Part shown: one piece after another, positions 1 to 5,306 of the stretch | Layout: each line of letters opens with the position of its first letter | Position numbering within the stretch: position 1 is the stretch's first letter | Source of the DNA: Gammaproteobacteria bacterium | GTDB taxonomy: Bacteria > Pseudomonadota > Gammaproteobacteria > Pseudomonadales > Azotimanducaceae | Assembly: GCA_003476445.1 (NCBI GenBank) | Contig: DMUF01000150.1 | Location: 1 to 9,092, forward strand | Length of the DNA: 9,092 nt | Reading direction: 5' to 3' | Program-made: the position numbers and the translations under genes | Notes under the pieces: model-generated | What the model saw: the letters and a program-made list of their open reading frames with translations, nothing else | Told to the model about the DNA's origin: nothing | Databases searched by the model: none

Positions 1-2
1 CC

Positions 3-344
3 CGGCAGCGTCCTGCGCTGTCTTGGCCGGTGAGCTGGACGGAGATCGAACGCGCGGTTTCGCTGGGCAACGATCCCACACACACCGGCGTTGCCGCGCG
101 GCGATTCGATGACGCGGCGCTGGTCGCCCTTGCCGCGAGTGACCAGGACCCGAACCAGAGCACCCGCTATCTGGTGGAACTCATCAGCAGCCTGAATGCC
201 TACGCGGATTACGCCACGCATTGCGTGGAGAGCGTCGGAGCAGCCACAGGTCAGATATACGCCGAAACCAGTCAGCGCGTGGCGGCAGCCCGAGCGCTGC
301 TCGAGGACGCTCTCGCTGGTCTCACCGATGCGGATTTCCGCTAG
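3..344 (+). CDS. unrecognised protein, C-terminal part (probably truncated by window edge)
   Basis: The frame is open from the left edge to a TAG at 342-344. A GTG at 30 could start a 104-residue protein, but nothing resembling a Shine-Dalgarno sequence precedes it and the frame stays open upstream, so this is more likely the tail of a longer gene. The visible protein is soluble-looking and mostly helical. It has no signal peptide or membrane segment, contains one Cys (in ATHCVES), and ends in an Ala/Leu/Arg-rich amphipathic helix (SQRVAAARALLEDALAG). Base composition is GC-rich in third codon positions, like the neighbours, which supports real coding. I do not recognise the family and assign no function. 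No convincing terminator follows it. Confidence 0.5.
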   Translation, partial: RQRPALSWPVSWTEIERAVSLGNDPTHTGVAARRFDDAALVALAASDQDPNQSTRYLVELISSLNAYADYATHCVESVGAATGQIYAETSQRVAAARALLEDALAGLTDADFR

Positions 345-380
345 CCCATCGGCTCCGCCGGTCATTCAACGGCTTAAGTA

Positions 381-436
381 CTGTACGCGTACAGATAGGG
401 GTTGACACGGAAGCGTCCTGTACATAACCTGTACAT
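381..436 (+). promoter_or_regulatory. TGTAC operator cluster: 14-bp palindrome plus 11-bp-spaced direct repeats
   Basis: Three related elements flank or overlap the candidate promoter. CTGTACGCGTACAG at 381-394 is a perfect palindrome just upstream of the -35. CTGTACAT occurs twice, at 418-425 and 429-436, exactly 11 bp apart (one helical turn) and covering the -10. Shared TGTAC half-sites and in-phase spacing are typical of transcription-factor binding sites. The 11-bp direct-repeat geometry resembles OmpR/PhoB-family boxes, although the internal bases do not match the PhoB consensus. The cognate regulator is not in the window. Confidence 0.5.
402..430 (+). promoter_or_regulatory. candidate sigma-70 promoter of the prcB-like gene
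   Basis: A perfect -35 hexamer TTGACA lies at 402-407. It is followed, after 17 bp, by TAACCT at 425-430, a weak match to TATAAT. Transcription would begin near 437. The nearest good downstream coding sequence is the PrcB-like gene, so the mRNA would carry a long leader of about 185 nt. The -10 region is embedded in the TGTACA direct repeats, which implies that a regulator binding there would compete with RNA polymerase. The promoter assignment is an inference from motif and spacing. Confidence 0.5.
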
Positions 437-514
437 CAGATGGTTTCGGCGTGTGCGCAACTTCATGCAGTCCTCCCTTTCAAGTGTCCTTCCCCCAGAA
501 GACGAAGTTGACCT

Positions 515-731
515 CAGCACCCTCATCGGTCGCTGACACGCCTTTTTTATTACCGACTCTCGAGTCGGCCCCGACCAAAGGGTCGGTTGCACGCAAGCGA
601 TACCGGTGGCGATGGTCCCCGGTGTCAGGACCCCTCAGGGGTCCCTCTGGCGAGGCCGTTCCGGGTCGCCTGTTTCCGCTACTTTCACTCCTGATTCTCG
701 CCCTGCCGGCGAGCCCTGCCCTGGCAGGGCT
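515..731 (+). repeat. array of tandem inverted repeats (hairpins) in the prcB-like leader and signal-peptide region
   Basis: Successive short stems with tiny loops occupy this stretch. CAGCACC pairs with GGT-C-GCTG at 515-535, with one bulge, and a T-run follows at 543-548. CCGACTC/GAGTCGG is at 553-568 and CCGACC/GGTCGG at 571-586. GGACCCCTCAGGGGTCC is a perfect palindrome at 628-644. CTCGCC/GGCGAG is at 697-713 and AGCCCTGCC/GGCAGGGCT at 712-731. Several arms can pair alternatively: the CCGAC/GTCGG arms of hairpins two and three are interchangeable, and GGTCC at 614-618 can pair with GGACC at 628-632. This would allow switching or attenuation. The last two stems lie in signal-peptide codons. 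I could not match the set to a known riboswitch. Confidence 0.55.
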
Positions 732-1146
732 TCATGAGTCCGCTGTGGCTGAAATCTTCAATCTGGATTACTGCACCGGGGTTGCTGCAGGCGTCCGTAT
801 CGTGGCGGCGGCTGATCTTCCGGGCATTCACGGGGGAGCGCTCGATCTGCCCGGCGGTGAGCCAGCGCCCGACACGACCCTGTTCGTGATATCGCGCGGC
901 GATCAGCCCACGCCCGGCTACGGGTTCGCGCTGGCTGACTTTCAATCGGCAGAAGATGCTCCAGAGACGGCACGTCTCACGGTCAACTGGCGCACGCCGC
1001 CGCGTGACGCAATTCTTCCGCAGGTGATCACCCATCCCTGCGTGGTCGTGGGTTTGCCGCGCGGCTCCCTGCGACGAATCGAGGTCTTCGATCAGCACGG
1101 GACCGAGGTTGGATCAGTAGATCTACCGCACAGACTCAGCCCGTAA
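622..1146 (+). CDS. secreted PrcB-domain (PrcB_C-like) protein
   Basis: This encodes a small exported protein of 174 residues if it starts at GTG 622. It has a signal peptide with Arg-containing n-region (to residue 16), a Leu-rich core (17-29) and an ALA-G cleavage site near 35. The mature part ends in a domain matching PrcB_C: VISRGDQPTPGYGF near 89-102, then LTVNWRTPP (119-127) and ITHPCVVVGLPRG (136-148), the family's pattern of a G-rich turn followed by beta strands. PrcB was named as a partner of the PrtP (dentilisin) protease in Treponema; in proteobacteria the domain usually stands alone with unknown role. Cys51 and Cys140 could form a disulphide. The frame is open back to a GTG at 451, but 451-621 reads as unlikely protein and is better taken as leader. 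The start is therefore uncertain. The 3' end overlaps the next gene by 11 bp, tail to tail. Confidence 0.7.
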   Translation: MSGPLRGPSGEAVPGRLFPLLSLLILALPASPALAGLHESAVAEIFNLDYCTGVAAGVRIVAAADLPGIHGGALDLPGGEPAPDTTLFVISRGDQPTPGYGFALADFQSAEDAPETARLTVNWRTPPRDAILPQVITHPCVVVGLPRGSLRRIEVFDQHGTEVGSVDLPHRLSP

Positions 1147-2152
1147 GCAGCGCCAACGCAGCAGCCGCGCGGGTCTGAATGCTGTCCTTGTAGCTTGAAA
1201 GATCCATGCCGCGATTTTCGCCCATCGCGCCCACCAGATAGCGTTTGTAGACACCCTGGCCGATGGCGGCGAGACGCCAGTGCGAGAACGCCCGGTAGTA
1301 GTTGATCTGTTCCAGGTCACGCCCCGTGGTTCGAGCATAACGCTCGCAGAGCTCGGAGCGGCTTGGAAACCCGCCGGCGCCTGTTGGTTTGAGCTCGGCA
1401 CTGGGTTCTCCCGGCTCGATCCAGTCATTCAACAGGTAACCCACATCGGCAAGCGGGTCACCCAGCGTGCACAGCTCCCAGTCCAGAACAGCGCGAATCC
1501 GACCGCCACCGACCATCATGTTTCCGAGCCGATAATCGCCATGGACAATACTGGCGCCGACCTGCTCGGGCATTCGCGTCTCGAGCAGGCGCGAAGTTTC
1601 CTCCATCTCCGGAATCTCGTGCGTCTTGGATGCCTGCCACTGCTTGTTCCAGCGCGACAGCTGGCGCGCGAGGTAAGCCTCCTTGCGGCCGAGATCACCC
1701 AGACCCACGGCATCCGGGTCGAGCTGATGCAGATTGGCGAGTACGTCGATCACGTGCAGCCCAAGCTCGCGGCGCTCCAACGCCGGCAGCGACCCCGCAC
1801 TTTCGGCATCGTGCAGCACGGCGCCGGTGACGAAGCTCATCACGTAAAACGGCGCGCCATTGACCTCTAGATCCCGACACAGACCATGCGTAGGCGCCAC
1901 GGGGACCTGACTCGACTGGCCGAGCGCAGAAATGATCCGGTGCTCGCGACCCATGTCGTGCGCACTCTCGAGAACATGCCCAAGCGGCGGCCGCCGCAGC
2001 ACGTAAGCCGCGCCGCGCGCGTCGACGAAACGATAGGTCAGGTTGGAGTGACCACCCGCGATGAGCGTAAACTCGAGCGGTGGCGCAAGGTCAGGCACCT
2101 GTGTCTGCAGCCACGCCGTCACAGCTTCGCGGTTGATTCCTTCGACGCTCAT
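1136..2152 (-). CDS. APH-fold phosphotransferase, ACAD10/11-LvaA-like
   Basis: A 338-residue kinase of the aminoglycoside phosphotransferase fold, in the branch that resembles the N-terminal part of ACAD10/11 and LvaA. Visible motifs are a Gly-rich loop GGHSNLTY (33-40), VLRRPP with the basic ATP-site residues (51-56), Glu70 in the alpha-C helix, the catalytic loop HGDYRLGN (His204, Asp206, Asn211) and metal-binding Asp223 in VLDWE. Family members characterised so far phosphorylate 4-hydroxyacyl-CoAs in catabolism; drug resistance is not expected. The ATG at 2152 is chosen over a longer reading to 2194 because GAGGAG sits 7 nt upstream of it. No acyl-CoA dehydrogenase is visible beside it, so the substrate is open. 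The gene is divergent from the MORN gene with overlapping start codons, and convergent with the prcB-like gene. Confidence 0.88.
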   Translation of the reverse strand: MSVEGINREAVTAWLQTQVPDLAPPLEFTLIAGGHSNLTYRFVDARGAAYVLRRPPLGHVLESAHDMGREHRIISALGQSSQVPVAPTHGLCRDLEVNGAPFYVMSFVTGAVLHDAESAGSLPALERRELGLHVIDVLANLHQLDPDAVGLGDLGRKEAYLARQLSRWNKQWQASKTHEIPEMEETSRLLETRMPEQVGASIVHGDYRLGNMMVGGGRIRAVLDWELCTLGDPLADVGYLLNDWIEPGEPSAELKPTGAGGFPSRSELCERYARTTGRDLEQINYYRAFSHWRLAAIGQGVYKRYLVGAMGENRGMDLSSYKDSIQTRAAAALALLTG

Positions 2153-3791
2153 GAGCTTTCTCCTCGATCTGACTGCGCCGCGCTTCATCGGCAAGGCACT
2201 CTACCGAAACGCCGCGATCGTTGTCATGGCGCTCGCCCTGCTTCTGCCCGGCTGCGCGCTCCGCGCGCCGGAACGCCCAACGCCTGGCGGCGCCGCCGAT
2301 TCACCCGCCCTTGGCGAACTGTACCGACCCGGCGAAGGGCTCTACCGCGGCGAGATTCAGGACGGCAAGCGCGCGGGTCGGGGCATTCTCGAGGGACCCG
2401 AGGGCGTCTACGAGGGCGAATGGGCGAACGACCTCCAGCAAGGTTTCGGCGAACTGCGCGGCAGCGCCGGCAGTCGCTATGTCGGTCAATGGCACGCGGG
2501 TTTGAGGCAAGGCAGCGGCAGCTGGAGCAGCGCCGCGGGCGAGACCTACGACGGCCAATGGTCGAATGACAAACCGCACGGCACCGGCATCTATCGCGCG
2601 GCGGACGGCACCGTGTATCTCGGCGAATGGCGCGATGGATTGCGATCCGGGCGCGGGCGAGAAATACGTTTGAGCGGCGTTGTCTACGAGGGCGAATGGC
2701 GAGAGGGAAGCCGCCAGGGGGCCGGCCGCGAAGAACGCCCGGATGGCAGCAACTACGAGGGCGAATGGGATACAGGCACTCGTCATGGCACAGGAAGGGC
2801 CCTCTTCGCCGACGGCAGCCGCTACGAAGGCACGTGGGAACAGAATGTGCCGACGGGACCGGGTACGCGCCGTTATGCGTCAGGTATCGAGGTCCGCGGG
2901 GTATGGCAAAGTGAACGCGTATCGAGCGGCCTGCTTGAGCTGCCGAGCGGCAAAACCTTTGCAGGACCTCTGACCAGCCGCCAGGGTCGCGGCGTCGCAC
3001 CACCGCTTCTCGCCTGGCTCTCGCAGGCAGCCGCGGACGGCGACCCGCACGCGGGGCTGCTACTCGCGAGCGCATGGCTTGATTTCGAAGAGCCCGCGCC
3101 CGATCCCGCGCGAGCACGAACCTGGTTGCGGCAGGCAAAGTCCAGCAGCACCGAGGCCGCCTACCGACTGGCTGCGCTGATGTTGGATGACCCCGAACCC
3201 GACCTGGCCCAGGTACTCGAGCTACTTCATGCCGCCGCCGAGGGCGAGCATGCCGAGGCGCAGCGCCTGCTTGGCGACCTCTTTGAATCGGGCGCGCACC
3301 TGACGCGCGACCTCCCACGCGCCGCCCAGTGGTATCGCGGAGCGCTGCGGGCGGGCAGCCCGCTCGCGGCAGAGCGTCTGGCACAGACGCTGCTAAAAAG
3401 CGTGCTGGGAACACGGGAGGGAGCCCGAGATCCCCTGATCGAATGCCGCTCACAGGCGCGTGACGTGCCGCAGGACGAGCGGCTGAGCGCGCTCGAAGAA
3501 GCCCGGGACGTGCTTACGTGGCGCGCACTCGAGGACCGGGAATGGTCATCGTTCGCAACGCTTGCACGGGTCGAGGCGGTCTCGGGAAACTGGGGGGACG
3601 CCGCATCGCTCGCGGAGCGCGCCCTGGACGCCCTTGCGCCTCCCGCCGGCGCGCCGCCGCGAACAGCTCGACCAATTCCCACGACACCGTTCGCTTCCGC
3701 CGGATCATGGATTGTCCCGGAGCACGAGCCTGCGCTCAGCGACATCGAGGCCCTGCAGACGGCCGCCGCGTGCGCCCCCACCGGGCAGTGA
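2151..3791 (+). CDS. lipoprotein with MORN and Sel1-like repeats
   Basis: A 546-residue protein. Residues 1-35 form a lipoprotein signal peptide: R11, K15 and R19, then the core IVVMALALLL and the lipobox-like LPGC with Cys35. Pro at -2 is less usual. Eight MORN repeats with 22-23-residue period (Y-x-G-E-W ... G-x-G) span about 65-247, with a ninth degenerate copy to 270. Residues 286-417 hold helical Sel1/TPR-like repeats such as WLSQAAADGDPHAG and AAQWYRGALRAGSPLAA, and a further TPR-like hairpin follows near 443-490. The C-terminus is Pro/Ala-rich. MORN and Sel1 repeats are interaction scaffolds, so an envelope-anchored adaptor is likely but its partner is unknown. ATG 2151 is chosen because a start at 2226 would leave no n-region before the lipobox. 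It has no clear Shine-Dalgarno, and it shares bases with the divergent gene's ATG. Confidence 0.82.
   Translation: MSFLLDLTAPRFIGKALYRNAAIVVMALALLLPGCALRAPERPTPGGAADSPALGELYRPGEGLYRGEIQDGKRAGRGILEGPEGVYEGEWANDLQQGFGELRGSAGSRYVGQWHAGLRQGSGSWSSAAGETYDGQWSNDKPHGTGIYRAADGTVYLGEWRDGLRSGRGREIRLSGVVYEGEWREGSRQGAGREERPDGSNYEGEWDTGTRHGTGRALFADGSRYEGTWEQNVPTGPGTRRYASGIEVRGVWQSERVSSGLLELPSGKTFAGPLTSRQGRGVAPPLLAWLSQAAADGDPHAGLLLASAWLDFEEPAPDPARARTWLRQAKSSSTEAAYRLAALMLDDPEPDLAQVLELLHAAAEGEHAEAQRLLGDLFESGAHLTRDLPRAAQWYRGALRAGSPLAAERLAQTLLKSVLGTREGARDPLIECRSQARDVPQDERLSALEEARDVLTWRALEDREWSSFATLARVEAVSGNWGDAASLAERALDALAPPAGAPPRTARPIPTTPFASAGSWIVPEHEPALSDIEALQTAAACAPTGQ
2198..2227 (-). promoter_or_regulatory. 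candidate sigma-70 promoter for the phosphotransferase gene, inside the MORN gene
   Basis: On the minus strand ATGACA (2227 to 2222, one mismatch to TTGACA) is followed after 18 bp by TAGAGT (2203 to 2198, four of six matches to TATAAT). Transcription would start near 2191, giving a leader of about 39 nt with GAGGAG at 2165-2160 ahead of the ATG. The promoter would lie wholly in the signal-peptide codons of the divergent lipoprotein gene. Motif-based inference. Confidence 0.4.
2343..2960 (+). repeat. MORN-coding tandem repeat, 69-bp period
   Basis: Nine 66-69-bp units encode the MORN array. The 15-mer TACGAGGGCGAATGG is repeated exactly at 2409-2423, 2685-2699 and 2754-2768, at offsets of 276 and 69 bp, which are whole multiples of the unit. 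The remaining units have diverged at DNA level while keeping the protein pattern. This suggests an old array with some recent duplication or local conversion; in-frame gain or loss of units would be possible. Confidence 0.85.
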
Positions 3792-3829
3792 CAAACAGAC
3801 GAACAGGTGCCAGCCCGGATCGCGCTGAT

Positions 3830-3844
3830 GCCCATAAATGGTGC
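3830..3844 (+). promoter_or_regulatory. candidate NtrC site, distal
   Basis: GCCC-N7-GTGC matches the NtrC consensus GCAC-N7-GTGC at seven of eight positions. The wider context, ATGCCCA then TGGTGCAT, resembles the TGCACCA/TGGTGCA palindrome with one base missing. Its centre lies 75 bp (about seven helical turns) upstream of the better proximal site. Confidence 0.4.
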
Positions 3845-3904
3845 ATTTTCTACCTCCGAGAACGTGGAAATGTCGGCCCGATCGCCGCGATAAGGGCTGA
3901 TTCC

Positions 3905-3919
3905 GCACCAACGAAGTGC
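3905..3919 (+). promoter_or_regulatory. candidate NtrC site, proximal
   Basis: GCACCAACGAAGTGC matches GCAC-N7-GTGC exactly. The palindrome extends one base each side to CGCAC/GTGCG. It lies about 50 bp upstream of the sigma-54-like -24 element, in a range where NtrC enhancers work. Ammonium transporter genes are classic NtrC targets, which supports the reading. Confidence 0.55.
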
Positions 3920-3967
3920 GTTTTGACAAAAATGTGCACGCCGCGCGCGAAACCGGTTCACCCGCAC

Positions 3968-3984
3968 TTGGCAGAGCGCTAGAG
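3968..3984 (+). promoter_or_regulatory. weak sigma-54-like -24/-12 element of amtB
   Basis: TTGGCAG at 3968-3974 fits the -24 consensus YTGGCAC in six of seven positions. Ten bases after its GG, where a GC dinucleotide should mark -12, the sequence is GA (3982-3983). If used, transcription would start near 3995, close ahead of the Shine-Dalgarno. The defective -12 makes this tentative; no better sigma-70 promoter is evident downstream of the NtrC-like sites. Confidence 0.3.
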
Positions 3985-4022
3985 TCCCTGCATCGATTTC
4001 CATCCGATTTACCGAGGACACC

Positions 4023-5306
4023 ATGATCCGCGCTCTGGTTAGTTCCGCAGCACTCATCGCCGGCTGCCTGCTGGCACCCTCCGCCTTCGCCGATACGCCG
4101 GACTCGGGCCACACCGCCTGGGTCCTGACCGCAACGGCGCTGGTGCTGTTCATGACCATTCCCGGTCTCGCACTTTTCTACGGCGGACTGGTCCGATCGA
4201 AGAACGTGCTCAGCATCCTGATGCAGTGCTTCGTGATCACGAGCCTCATGTCTATCCTCTGGCTCGTCGCGGGCTACAGCCTGGCCTTCACCGAAGGCAA
4301 CGCGTTCATCGGTGGTCTGGACAAAGCCTTGTTCGCCGGCGTGGGTCAGGACAGCATGAGCGGCTCGCTTCCCGAAACCGCCTTCGCCCTCTTCCAGCTC
4401 ACCTTCGCGATCATCACGCCCGCCCTCATCGTCGGCGGGTTTGCCGAGCGCATGCGCTTCTCCGCCGTGCTCGTGTTTAGCGCCCTGTGGCTGTTCGTCG
4501 TGTACGTTCCGGTGTGTCACTGGGTCTGGGGTGGCGGCTGGCTTAGCGCCATGGGCGTGAAAGACTTTGCCGGGGGCATCGTTGTGCATATCACGGCGGG
4601 CACCGCGGCCTTGGTTGCCGCCATGATGCTCGGCAATCGGCGCGGCTTCATGGAAACACCCATGATGCCGCACAACATGACGCTGACCCTGACAGGGGCT
4701 GGCATGCTCTGGGTAGGCTGGTTCGGCTTCAACGGCGGCAGCGCCCTCGCCGCGAATGGCGATGCGGCAATGGCGATGTTCGTCACCCACATCTCCGCCT
4801 CGGCTGGCGCCTTTGTGTGGCTGTCGGCGGAGTGGATCAAGTACGGCAAGCCCAGCGCGCTCGGCGCGGTGACGGGTATGGTGGCCGGGCTTGGTACGAT
4901 CACGCCGGCGTCAGGCTTCGTTGGACCGGCTGGCGCGCTCGTCATCGGCATCCTTGCTGGCGGCATCTGCTTCGTCGCGACCAACTACATCAAGCGCACG
5001 CTGCGCATCGACGATTCGCTCGACGTTTTTCCCGTACACGGCGTGGGCGGGATTCTCGGCACGCTGCTCACGGGCGTCTTCGCGAGCAGCGCACTCGGCA
5101 TCTTCAGCGGGCAGGAGTCAATCGACATCGGCACGCAGCTCAGCGCTCAGGCTATCGGCGTTGTCGCGACTCTGATCTACACCGCCGTGGCAACCATGAT
5201 CCTGCTGTGGCTGACGGACCGCCTGATCGGCAACCGCGTGTCAGACGAAGACGAGCAACAAGGCCTGGATATCGTCTCGCACAACGAACGCGGCTACGAC
5301 CTCTGA
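4023..5306 (+). CDS. amtB: ammonium channel AmtB
   Basis: A 427-residue Amt/Mep/Rh-family channel that lets ammonia/ammonium cross the inner membrane. A cleavable signal peptide (1-23, cut after AFA) is followed by TALVLFMTIPGLALFYGGLVRSKN and about eleven membrane helices. The functional residues known from E. coli AmtB occur at a constant offset of +21: Phe128 and Phe236 (gate), Trp169 and Ser240 (recruitment site), Asp181, and the pore histidines His189 and His339. The cytoplasmic tail GLDIVSHNERGYDL keeps the conserved segment contacted by PII proteins. A Shine-Dalgarno GAGGA lies 4 nt ahead of the ATG. No PII gene (glnK) adjoins it, unlike the common glnK-amtB operon. The upstream region has NtrC-like sites. 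The stop codon lies inside the 3' end of the convergent Nudix gene (13-bp overlap). Confidence 0.97.
   Translation: MIRALVSSAALIAGCLLAPSAFADTPDSGHTAWVLTATALVLFMTIPGLALFYGGLVRSKNVLSILMQCFVITSLMSILWLVAGYSLAFTEGNAFIGGLDKALFAGVGQDSMSGSLPETAFALFQLTFAIITPALIVGGFAERMRFSAVLVFSALWLFVVYVPVCHWVWGGGWLSAMGVKDFAGGIVVHITAGTAALVAAMMLGNRRGFMETPMMPHNMTLTLTGAGMLWVGWFGFNGGSALAANGDAAMAMFVTHISASAGAFVWLSAEWIKYGKPSALGAVTGMVAGLGTITPASGFVGPAGALVIGILAGGICFVATNYIKRTLRIDDSLDVFPVHGVGGILGTLLTGVFASSALGIFSGQESIDIGTQLSAQAIGVVATLIYTAVATMILLWLTDRLIGNRVSDEDEQQGLDIVSHNERGYDL

Larger units (their letters stand above)
3792..4022 (+). promoter_or_regulatory. amtB upstream region, no gene
   Basis: This is the largest clearly non-coding gap apart from the prcB-like leader. 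It begins with a weak CCGGGC/GCCCGG inverted repeat (3781-3786 with 3813-3818, no T-run) just after the MORN gene. It then holds two NtrC-like sites, a lone TTGACA (3923-3928) with no acceptable -10, a sigma-54-like element and the amtB Shine-Dalgarno (GAGGA, 4014-4018). From about 3830 to 3935 it is more AT-rich than the surrounding genes, as expected of a promoter region. Confidence 0.7.

Noticed and set aside
381..394. LexA (SOS) box
   Set aside because: The spacing is CTGT-N6-ACAG; the gammaproteobacterial LexA box needs N8.
418..436. PhoB box
   Set aside because: The 11-bp direct-repeat spacing fits, but each half reads CTGTACA instead of CTGTCAT, so only the CTGT part agrees.
515..548. 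Intrinsic terminator or attenuator (hairpin plus T-run)
   Set aside because: The T-run begins 8 nt after the bulged stem, too far for a standard intrinsic terminator; kept only as part of the hairpin array.
451..621. Long N-terminal extension of the PrcB-like protein from GTG 451
   Set aside because: The stretch is Pro/Ser/Thr/Arg-rich with no Shine-Dalgarno at 451, contains hairpins, and would put the signal-peptide core more than 70 residues from the N-terminus.
515..731. CRISPR array or mobile-element ends
   Set aside because: The stems differ in sequence, there are no constant repeats or spacers, no target-site duplication and no transposase or cas gene.
2061..2150. GTG 2061 as start of the MORN lipoprotein
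   Set aside because: It would bury the signal peptide under 30 extra residues antisense to the phosphotransferase gene; ATG 2151 gives a normal lipoprotein signal.
1136..2152. Aminoglycoside resistance gene
   Set aside because: It has the fold and HGD motif, but its sequence features belong to the ACAD10/11-LvaA branch, which acts in metabolism.
2153..2194. Longer start for the phosphotransferase at 2194
   Set aside because: GAGGAG at the correct distance selects the ATG at 2152; the extra residues are basic and outside the family alignment.
2224..3453. 409-codon minus-strand open frame opposite the MORN gene
   Set aside because: Arg/Pro-rich shadow of a GC-rich repeat gene, with no family features; the plus strand has clear MORN repeats.
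3227..4159. 310-codon minus-strand open frame across the MORN gene end and amtB promoter
   Set aside because: Ser/Arg/Ala-rich composition without domains, running through the regulatory region; a GC-driven shadow.
3705..4790. 361-codon minus-strand open frame opposite amtB
   Set aside because: His/Gly/Glu-rich shadow of the highly conserved amtB coding strand.
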